Source: Aquabacterium sp. (GTDB lineage Bacteria; Pseudomonadota; Gammaproteobacteria; Burkholderiales; Burkholderiaceae_C). From it: a stretch of DNA of 36,280 nt. Of the stretch, positions 18,162 to 25,563 are shown one piece after another. A program made the translations under genes and the position numbers. Within the stretch, counting starts at the first letter, position 1; each line of letters begins with the position of its first letter. Under the pieces are notes generated by a model. That model was not told the DNA's origin. It ran no database searches and saw only the letters and a program-made list of their open reading frames with translations. Location: positions 1 through 36,280 of the forward strand of contig SCTQ01000106.1 of assembly GCA_004322345.1 (NCBI GenBank), read 5' to 3'.

Positions 18162-19661
18162 GAAGGCGACTTCCGCGAAGCTGCGCAGCTTGCGGCTGTG
18201 CAGGTGGCCCAGGCCTTCCTCGCGCAGCAGCTCCACCGCGCGGATGCCGATGCGCAGGTGCTGGTCCACGCGCTCGCGGTAGAAGTGGTTGGCCATGCCG
18301 GGCAGCTTGATCTCGCCGTGCAGCGGCTTGTCGCTCACGCATAGCAAGGTGCCGTAGGGCACGCGGAAACGGAAACCGTTGGCCGCGATGGTGGCCGATT
18401 CCATGTCCAGCGCGATCGCGCGGCTCTGGCTGAAGCGGCGCTCGGGGCCCGGATGGGGCAGCAGTTCCCAGTTGCGGTTGTCGGTGCTGGCCACCGTTCC
18501 CGTGCGCATCACGCGCTTGAGGTCCCAGCCTTCCAGCTGGGTGATGTCGGCCACGGCCTGCTGCAGCGCGAGCTGGATCTCGGCCAGCGGCGGGATGGGC
18601 ACCCACAGCGGCAACTCCTCGTCCAGCACGTGGTCCTCGCGCACATAGCCGTGGGCCAGCACGTAATCGCCCAGCTGCTGCGCGTTGCGCAGGCCGGCGC
18701 AGTGGCCCAGCATCAGCCAGGCATAAGGGCGCAGCACGGCGATGTGGTCGGTGATGGTCTTGGCGTTGGACGGACCCACGCCGATGTTCACCATCGTGAT
18801 GCCGCCGTGGTTGGGCAGGGTCAGGTGGTAGGCCGGCATCTGCGGCAGGCGCGGCGGCGGCAGGCCGTTGGGCTGGCCGGCGTGCTCGGCTGCCAGGTCG
18901 GCGCGCCAGGTGACGACGTTGCCCGGCTCGACGAAGGAGACATAGGCCGTGTCCTGCTCTCCCGGCTGGGGCACCCGGGCCATCATGTCGCGGCCCAGGC
19001 GCACGAACTCGTCGATGTAGAACTGGTAGTTCGTGAACAGCACGAAGTTCTGGAAGTGCTCGGGCGCGGTGCCGGTGTAGTGGCGCAGGCGGTGCAGCGA
19101 GTAGTCGATGCGCGGCGCGGTGAACAGCGACAGCGGCATCGGCTCGCCCGGCGCGGGCTCGTAGCTTCCGTTGGCGATGCCGTCGTCCATCGCGGCCAGG
19201 TCGGGCAGGTCGAAGAGGTCGCGGATCAGCTGCCGGCGCTGCGGATCCAGGCTGCCTTCGAGGTGGTCATCCGCGGCCAGCGAGAAATGCAGCGGGATGG
19301 GCTGGGCGCTGACGCCGATCTCCAGCTCCACGTCGTGGCTCCTGATCAGCAGCTCGAACTGCTCCAGCAGGTAGTTGGAGAAGATGTCCGGCCGCGTCAG
19401 CGTGGTCTGGTAGGTGCCCGGCCCGGCAACGAAGCCGAAGGCCAGCCGCGAGTCCGCATGGCGCATCACCGTCTCGGTATGCACGCGCACGAAGGGATAG
19501 CAGGCCCGCACCGGCCCGGAGAAGGCTTCACCGGCCACGAAGCGGCGCAGGGAGCCGCGCAGGTGGGTCAGGCTCGCGTCGTAGATCTGCCGGACGTAGT
19601 CCAGCGCGGCGGCGGCGTCCTTGAAGGACTGGGTGGGGAAGCTCGGGGCGGTGGGCGTCAT
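18156..19661 (-). CDS. amn: AMP nucleosidase
   Basis: 501 aa; RYFVAGEAFSGPVR-like N-terminal domain; NHGGITMVNIGVGPSNAKTITDHIAVLRPYAWLMLGHCAGLR phosphorylase-like core. Confidence 0.94.
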   Translation of the reverse strand: MTPTAPSFPTQSFKDAAAALDYVRQIYDASLTHLRGSLRRFVAGEAFSGPVRACYPFVRVHTETVMRHADSRLAFGFVAGPGTYQTTLTRPDIFSNYLLEQFELLIRSHDVELEIGVSAQPIPLHFSLAADDHLEGSLDPQRRQLIRDLFDLPDLAAMDDGIANGSYEPAPGEPMPLSLFTAPRIDYSLHRLRHYTGTAPEHFQNFVLFTNYQFYIDEFVRLGRDMMARVPQPGEQDTAYVSFVEPGNVVTWRADLAAEHAGQPNGLPPPRLPQMPAYHLTLPNHGGITMVNIGVGPSNAKTITDHIAVLRPYAWLMLGHCAGLRNAQQLGDYVLAHGYVREDHVLDEELPLWVPIPPLAEIQLALQQAVADITQLEGWDLKRVMRTGTVASTDNRNWELLPHPGPERRFSQSRAIALDMESATIAANGFRFRVPYGTLLCVSDKPLHGEIKLPGMANHFYRERVDQHLRIGIRAVELLREEGLGHLHSRKLRSFAEVAFQ

Positions 19662-19709
19662 GCGGGGAGGATAGCGCCTGCCATCCTGCCCCTCCCGGCC
19701 TGGCGCCGC

Positions 19710-20570
19710 TCAGGCGGCGCTGGCCTTGGGCTGCAGCGCGGCCAGACGGGCGGTGACTTCCTTGCGGTAGCGATTGAGCTCCTGGACGCTGCCGAAGCTG
19801 CGTTCCAGCAGCAGGCTCATGTTGTGCAGGATGCGCTCGACCACCTTGGTCTCCCACACCGCGTCGAAGCGGATCTGGGTGTCCAGCCACTGCTCCAGCC
19901 AGGCCGGGTCGGGCAGGCGGGACTGCACGGTGTCGCGGGGGAAGAGCTTCTGGTTCACGTGCAGGTTGGTCGGGTGCAGGGCCTGCGCGGTGCGGCGGGC
20001 CGAAGCCATCAGCACGCCGACCTTGGCGAAGGCTGCGCGGGCCTCGTCGCCGAAGCGGTTGAGCGCACGCTTCATGTAGCGCAGGTAGGCGCCGCCGTGG
20101 CGGGCCTCGTCCTTGGACAGGGTCTCGTAGATGTGCTTGATCACCGGCTCGGTGTGCCATTCGGCGGCGCGGCGATACCAGTGGTTCAGGCGGATCTCGC
20201 CGCAGAAGTGCAGCATCAGCGTCTCCAGCGCGGGGGCCGGGTCGAACTCGAAGCGCACCTCGTGCAGCTCTTCCTCGGTGGGGACCAGGTCCGGGCGGAA
20301 GCGGCGCAGGTACTCCATCAGCACCAGCGAGTGCTTCTGCTCCTCGAAGAACCAGACGCTCATGAAGGCGGAGAAGTCGCTGTCGTCGCGGTTGTCGCGC
20401 AGGAACATCTCGGTGGCCGGCAGCGCCGCCCACTCGGTGATCGCATTCATCTTGATGGTCTTGGCCTGCTCGTCGGACAGCAGGGCTGCATCGAAGCGGT
20501 CCCAGGGGATGTCCTTCTCCATGTCCCAGCGGACGGCTTCGAGTTGCTTGAAGAGTTCGGGGTAGAGCAT
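19710..20570 (-). CDS. Ferritin-like di-iron protein (acyl-ACP-desaturase-like)
   Basis: FFEEQKHSLVLMEYL and LSKDEARHGGAYLRYMK give two ExxH-type di-iron motifs; start MLYPELFKQLEAVRWDM at 20570. Confidence 0.75.
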   Translation of the reverse strand: MLYPELFKQLEAVRWDMEKDIPWDRFDAALLSDEQAKTIKMNAITEWAALPATEMFLRDNRDDSDFSAFMSVWFFEEQKHSLVLMEYLRRFRPDLVPTEEELHEVRFEFDPAPALETLMLHFCGEIRLNHWYRRAAEWHTEPVIKHIYETLSKDEARHGGAYLRYMKRALNRFGDEARAAFAKVGVLMASARRTAQALHPTNLHVNQKLFPRDTVQSRLPDPAWLEQWLDTQIRFDAVWETKVVERILHNMSLLLERSFGSVQELNRYRKEVTARLAALQPKASAA

Positions 20571-20769
20571 GGAAATGTCCGTCTGTTTAGTGGTGAGAGG
20601 CGGCACGGGCGCGGGACGACCGAAGTCGCGGTGATCGGGACGCGAAGGGCGCCCACCTGGCGCCGGGGACGATCCGGCGTCCCGGATCGACAGGGGGCTT
20701 GCCGCGTGGACTGAACGGACCGGGAGCCGTTCGGCACCGGGTACGGTCCGGTCCGCACGCTAGCAACAA

Positions 20770-20819
20770 AGTATGAATTTTAAGTGGCGCCGCCCCTGTC
20801 CTGCCTTGACCCGGGTCAC
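20770..20819 (-). promoter_or_regulatory. Putative FNR/Anr-family site with correctly spaced -10 for the ferritin-like gene
   Basis: TTGAC-CCGG-GTCAC at 20806-20819; minus-strand -10 TAAAAT at 20777-20782; centre-to-centre distance 33 bp. Confidence 0.5.
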
Positions 20820-21230
20820 AGGAGGTGCAACAGGATGCCGGAAGACGCCTTTCAAGGCAAAAAAGCGAGCGCACGCTAACGGCCGGATCGCCTATTGAAG
20901 CAGCTTTCGGGTAGTGGCTCGACGCATGTCGAGGGGCGCGGACAAAATTCTGGCAATTTGTTTCCCCGGCGCTTCGTTACGGAACCTTGGCCGGGCCTCG
21001 CAGTCGCATACCCGTCCCTGCGCGGGACGAAGCAGGTCCCAGATTCCCGTTTCGGTCCAGGAGCCCGCCCATCGTGGCGGAAGCCCCGGGCGCCCTTTCC
21101 TCCTCCCTCCCTCCCTTGTTGGCCCCGGGGGCTTCTGGACCTTCTTCGTGCGCGGTTCGACCTCGTCCAGGTGGGGTGGGCCGACCTCCAGGGGAGGCTT
21201 GCGCATCGGCTTGTGGCTACAAACGGCCGC

Positions 21231-22172
21231 ATGCCGGCCCCGTCCTCCTCTCATCCCCTGCGCTGCGCTCTGGCCGTCGCCTTGGTGGGCCATCTCTGCG
21301 TGCTGCAAGGGCTGGCGCCGGATCCGGCCGAGCGCCCGCTGCGGCCGCCGGGCGTGGCGGCCAAGGCCTGGCGGCTCGCCGTGGCCGTGCCGAAGCAGGC
21401 CGGGCCCGTTCGTGCCGAGGCCCCTGCCCCACGCGGTGCCAGCCCGAAGCGGGCCGCGGCGCGTGGCCGTCCCATGCCCGCGTCGCAGGCCGTGCCTGTG
21501 AAGATCCTTGCGGCGGGCCGCGTGGCCCCGCACCCTCCGCCGCCCGCCCCGCCCCTGCGGTTGAAGCTGCCGCCCTCTGCCCGTCTGGTGTTTGCCGCGC
21601 AGCGTGGCCCCCGCAGCGGCCACGCGGAGCTGCGCTGGGAGCGCGACGAGGCCGGCCGCTACGAACTGCTGCTGGTGCTGCGCTACGAGGGCGAGGAGCG
21701 CGAGGCGCTGATCCAGTCCAGCCGCGGCGAACTCGGCGAGGCCGGCCTGCGGCCCCGGCGCTATGCCGATCGGCGCGGCAGCTCGAGCCTGCGCTCGGCC
21801 AGCTTCGCGCAGGAGGACGCGGCCGATGCCCCGCCGCCCGGTGCGCAGGATCGCCTGAGCTGGCTGGTGCAGTTGGCCGCGATGGCGGCGGCCTGGAGCG
21901 AGCCGCCGCAGCCGGGCACGCGCATCGTGCTGCAGGTGGCAGGTGCCCGCGGCGAATGCGAGGACTGGGTCTTCGAGGCGGTCGGCGCCGAGCCCGGGCC
22001 GGATGCGTCCGGGCTGCTGCACCTGACGCGGGCGCCGCTGCACCGCTACGACCATCGCATCGACATCTGGCTGGACGCAGCCGGTGGCGGCTGGCCGCAG
22101 CGCATGAGCTGGTCCCATCCACTGCGCGAGACGCTCAGCTTCAGTCGCGAAAACGCGATGCAGCAACGGTAG
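21231..22172 (+). CDS. DUF3108 domain-containing protein
   Basis: 313 aa; proline/alanine-rich linker after a hydrophobic N-terminus, then LPPSARLVFAAQRGPRSGHAELRWERDEAGRYELLLVLRYEG...LIQSSRGELGEAGLRPRRYAD...GAQDRLSWLVQLAAM. Confidence 0.75.
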   Translation: MPAPSSSHPLRCALAVALVGHLCVLQGLAPDPAERPLRPPGVAAKAWRLAVAVPKQAGPVRAEAPAPRGASPKRAAARGRPMPASQAVPVKILAAGRVAPHPPPPAPPLRLKLPPSARLVFAAQRGPRSGHAELRWERDEAGRYELLLVLRYEGEEREALIQSSRGELGEAGLRPRRYADRRGSSSLRSASFAQEDAADAPPPGAQDRLSWLVQLAAMAAAWSEPPQPGTRIVLQVAGARGECEDWVFEAVGAEPGPDASGLLHLTRAPLHRYDHRIDIWLDAAGGGWPQRMSWSHPLRETLSFSRENAMQQR

Positions 22173-22346
22173 AAGCGCACGCAAGCCTGCGCTGGCATAG
22201 GTCTTGCCCCTCAAGTCGGGGAGTGTTCCAGGCGAAACCCATCAACAAGATGGGGCTTGAATTGAGCGCAACGGATCGCAGATAGCCCTTCAATAGCGGA
22301 CAGCCTGTGAAGCCCTCGCAGGCGACGCCCCAAGCCAGGAGTCGTC

Positions 22347-22622
22347 ATGCACATGCTCTACAACTCGGACCACTACGCGGTGGTGCAGATCGAAGCGGCC
22401 CTCCTTGGTGCCGATGGCGATGCACCGTCGCTGCTGACCCGGGGCGGCTTCGAGATCGTGGACAAGTTCGCACGCAAGGAACTGTTCATCGAAGGCGCGA
22501 TGGCCGAGCACTTCAAGCAAGGCGTCGAGGAACTGATCGAGTCCTCTCCCACGGTGGAGGAGATCGACGCCTACCTGGAGCGCTACTCCTCGCTGGCCCA
22601 GCAGCCGGTGGTGATGCACTGA
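22347..22622 (+). CDS. DUF3567 domain-containing protein
   Basis: 91 aa: MHMLYNSDHYAVVQIEAALLG...GGFEIVDKFARKELFIEGAMAEHFKQGVEEL. Confidence 0.88.
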   Translation: MHMLYNSDHYAVVQIEAALLGADGDAPSLLTRGGFEIVDKFARKELFIEGAMAEHFKQGVEELIESSPTVEEIDAYLERYSSLAQQPVVMH

Positions 22623-22646
22623 CTCCCGCGACACGCCCGCCGCGCG

Positions 22647-22682
22647 AACGCGCAACGGTTTTCCGTTGCGCGTTTTGTTTTG
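22647..22682 (+). terminator. Rho-independent terminator downstream of DUF3567
   Basis: AACGCGCAACGG-TTTT-CCGTTGCGCGTT followed by TTGTTTTG; 12-bp perfect stem plus T-rich tract. Confidence 0.9.
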
Positions 22683-22740
22683 TGCGCCCCACTCGGTCCC
22701 GCACACCGGTCGGCATCGACGGTTGACGGAGCAGCACGGG

Positions 22741-22762
22741 CCGAGCGCCGGGCCGCCCCAGC
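22741..22762 (+). repeat. Partial copy of repeat B (copy 3)
   Basis: ccgagcgccgggccgccccagc; same core as 22816-22841. Confidence 0.5.
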
Positions 22763-22815
22763 AGCGCCGGTTCACCGCTCCCGCCCGCATCACTGGCTGG
22801 CGGAAGTGGCGGGGG

Positions 22816-22890
22816 CCGAGCGCAGGGCCGCCCCAAGCCGGCCCGTCCCCCCGGGGGACCTGCTCCACGTACCCGTGGAGCGAGGGGCTC
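22816..22890 (+). repeat. Dispersed intergenic repeat B, copy 2
   Basis: ccgagcgcagggccgccccaagccggcccgtccccccgggggacctgctccacgtacccgtggagcgaggggctc; contains hairpin gctccacg-tacc-cgtggagc at 22862-22881. Confidence 0.65.
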
Positions 22891-23033
22891 CATCCAAGGG
22901 GCGCCTGTCCAAGGGGCTTGTGAGGGGTGCGGCGGTGCGACAAGATCGTTTGCACAAGGCAGTAACACCAGGCAGCAGAACCCACTTGTCCCGTTTTGAC
23001 CGGGTCTTTTTTTCCGGTCCGCGCGGAGGCCCC

Positions 23034-25424
23034 ATGTCCGACCCCCGCCCTTCCCCCCTGTCCGATTCCATCGACTCCGCCGAAGCGCGCGTCGTGCTCT
23101 CGCCGGCGCTCGACGGCGCGCCCGTGCTCGACCGCATGTGCTCGCACTTCGTGCTGACGCTGACCATGCGCGGCGTGGGCCGCTTCAACCTGCGGCGCGA
23201 CATCAACGGCCTGCTCTCGCTGACCGGGCGCCACCTGGTGTGGCCGGTGTCGGTGCTGGGCCGGCTGCGCGAGTACCTCAGCCGTCGCGTGCGTAGCGAC
23301 GGTGGGCCTACCTCACCAGTGCTGCAGTCGTCGATGCCGTGGACTGGACACGAGGCCTTGTCCGACGAGGCTTTCATCGCCCGCCACGGCGTGTGGCGCG
23401 GCCCGTACGACGAGGGTTCGCTCTTCTTCTATCTCGACGAGTACGCCAAGGACCATGCGCGCGACGTGATGGCCGCGCTGCAGACCACCTGTGAGTGGCT
23501 GGAGCGCAGCATCAAGAAGTCGTCCACGCTGGTGGAGAAGAACATCGACGCGCTGGCCGGCTTGCTGCAGCTCAACCCGGCGGAGCGTGCGCTGCTGCTC
23601 TACGGCACGCTGGCGCGCTACCAGCGCGAACTGCGCGGCCTGCTGGTCGAGTTCAAGGTCTCCAACGCGCAGGAAGCCTTCGCGGCGATGGCCGCGGTGG
23701 CCGGCGTGGACGAGCGTGAACTGGCCGATGCGCTGCGCGCGGGCTCGCGCCTGGAGCGCATCGGCATGGTCGAGAACCTGATCTCCGAGCACAACATCAC
23801 CGACCTGTCGGACCTGATGAAGGTCTCCGAGCAGCTGCCCCCGGTGCTGATGCGCGAGTACCGCGACGAGACCGAGCTGATGGCCGTCTTCACCAAGCCG
23901 GCCAGCACCACGCAGCTGACGAAGGCGGATTTCTCCTTCGTCGTCGAGGACACCCGCATGCTGGCCGACTTGCTGCGCCAGGCCGCACAGCGGCGCGAGG
24001 CCGGCATCAACATCCTGCTCTACGGTCCGCCGGGCACCGGCAAGACGGAGCTGGCCAAGGTGGTCGCCGCCGACGCCGGCCTGCGCCTGTACGAGGTGGA
24101 GTCCGCCGACCGCGACGGCCATTCGCTGTCCGGGCGCGACCGCTACCGCTCGCTGCAGATCAGCCAGAGCTTCCTCAAGGGCAGCAACGACGTGGCCCTG
24201 CTGTTCGACGAGGTGGAGGACGTGTTTCCGCCGATCTCGCACGACACCGCGCAGCTGATGGCGCGCCTGGATGCGGGCGAGGGCACGATGGCCTCGGTCA
24301 GCGGCAAGGCTTGGGTCAACCAGATCCTGGAGTCCAACCCGGTGCCGGTGGTGTGGATCACCAACCGCATCGAGCAGATCGATCCCGCCTTCCGCCGCCG
24401 CTTCCAGTACCACCTCGAGCTGACCTCGCCGCCGCCCGGCGCACGCGAGGCCCTGGTCAGCAAGGCCCTGGCCGAGGTGCCGGTGCGCGCAGAGTTCGCC
24501 GGCCGCCTGGCCGCGCGCCCGGGCCTCACGCCTGCGCAGATCCGCACGGCCGTGCGCTTCGCCCAACTGGCGGCGCCCGCCGCGGCGATGGATGCCGAGC
24601 AGGCCGAGCGCCTGATCGAGCGCCAGCTCGCCAACGCCGACAAGGCCCTGGGCCAGAACCAGAAGAAGGCTGCCGTGCGCCCGCAGGTGACAGGCTATCG
24701 CCTCGACCACCTGAACATCGAGAGCCGCTACGAGCTGCCGCGCGTGATCGAGGCACTCAAGCGCCGCGGCCTGGGCACCTTGTGCTTCCATGGCGCACCC
24801 GGCACCGGCAAGACGGCGCTGGCCGAGCACATCGCCCAGCAGGTCGAGCGCCCGCTGATGATCCGCCAGGCCTCGGACCTGGTGAGCAAGTTCGTCGGCG
24901 AGACCGAGCAGAACATGGCGCGCATGTTCGACGAAGCCGCGCGCGAGGGCGCCGTGCTGCTGCTGGACGAGGCCGACAGCTTCCTGCGCAGCCGGCGCAT
25001 GGCCGAGCGCCACCACGAGGTGAGCGAGGTCAACGAGATGCTGCAGGGCATGGAGCGCCACGCCGGCATCTTCATCTGCACCACCAACCTCTTCGAGGAC
25101 CTGGACGACGCGGCACTGCGCCGCTTCACCTTCAAGGTGCGCTTCCTGCCGCTGCGCCCGGACCAGCGCGAGGCGATGTTCGCCGCCGAGGCCCTGGGCG
25201 GGGACGACGCCGCGATGACGGTCGAGCAGCGCCAGCGCCTGGCCCTGCTGGACGAGCTTGCTCCTGGCGACTTCGCCGCCGTGCGGCGCCAGGAGGACGT
25301 GCTGGGCGACAAGCTGGACGCCGACGCCTTCCTGGCCCAGCTGGAAGCCGAACACCGGGTCAAGCCGGCCGCGCGCAGCCGCCGCGGCATGGGGTTCACG
25401 ACGGCCGTCACGCCCCGGCATTGA
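23034..25424 (+). CDS. Tandem AAA+ ATPase (two ATPase modules), uncharacterised
   Basis: 796 aa from ATG at 23034; Walker A GPPGTGKT and GAPGTGKT; Walker B VALLFDEVED and VLLLDEADS; arginine-rich AFRRRFQY and AALRRFTF segments. Confidence 0.93.
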   Translation: MSDPRPSPLSDSIDSAEARVVLSPALDGAPVLDRMCSHFVLTLTMRGVGRFNLRRDINGLLSLTGRHLVWPVSVLGRLREYLSRRVRSDGGPTSPVLQSSMPWTGHEALSDEAFIARHGVWRGPYDEGSLFFYLDEYAKDHARDVMAALQTTCEWLERSIKKSSTLVEKNIDALAGLLQLNPAERALLLYGTLARYQRELRGLLVEFKVSNAQEAFAAMAAVAGVDERELADALRAGSRLERIGMVENLISEHNITDLSDLMKVSEQLPPVLMREYRDETELMAVFTKPASTTQLTKADFSFVVEDTRMLADLLRQAAQRREAGINILLYGPPGTGKTELAKVVAADAGLRLYEVESADRDGHSLSGRDRYRSLQISQSFLKGSNDVALLFDEVEDVFPPISHDTAQLMARLDAGEGTMASVSGKAWVNQILESNPVPVVWITNRIEQIDPAFRRRFQYHLELTSPPPGAREALVSKALAEVPVRAEFAGRLAARPGLTPAQIRTAVRFAQLAAPAAAMDAEQAERLIERQLANADKALGQNQKKAAVRPQVTGYRLDHLNIESRYELPRVIEALKRRGLGTLCFHGAPGTGKTALAEHIAQQVERPLMIRQASDLVSKFVGETEQNMARMFDEAAREGAVLLLDEADSFLRSRRMAERHHEVSEVNEMLQGMERHAGIFICTTNLFEDLDDAALRRFTFKVRFLPLRPDQREAMFAAEALGGDDAAMTVEQRQRLALLDELAPGDFAAVRRQEDVLGDKLDADAFLAQLEAEHRVKPAARSRRGMGFTTAVTPRH

Positions 25425-25495
25425 TCCGGCGCAAGCCACGGCAAGCCCGGTGGCCACCGGGCGTGCCACATGTCCGGCTGGGGGCCGGGGCGTGC

Positions 25496-25523
25496 TCAAG
25501 TTAGCGAACGGCGTTGCCGAAGT
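25496..25523 (+). promoter_or_regulatory. Weak candidate sigma-28 (FliA) promoter upstream of the MHYT-GGDEF-EAL gene
   Basis: TCAAGTT - 13 nt - GCCGAAGT, compared with TAAAGTTT-N11-GCCGATAA; spacing one nt long, imperfect -10. Confidence 0.25.
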
Positions 25524-25563
25524 CCGGACGAACGGCACCGAGCGGATCGGTGCGTCCCGTCCG

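Noticed and set aside
18453-20714. 753-aa plus-strand ORF antisense to amn and the ferritin-like gene
   Set aside because: Shadow of two well-recognised minus-strand genes; biased Gly/Ala/Val/Gln/His composition.
23000-23020. GACCGG...CCGGTC with a T run upstream of the AAA+ ATPase
   Set aside because: Only 6-bp stem and the T run lies in the loop; does not fit a terminator and no other support.
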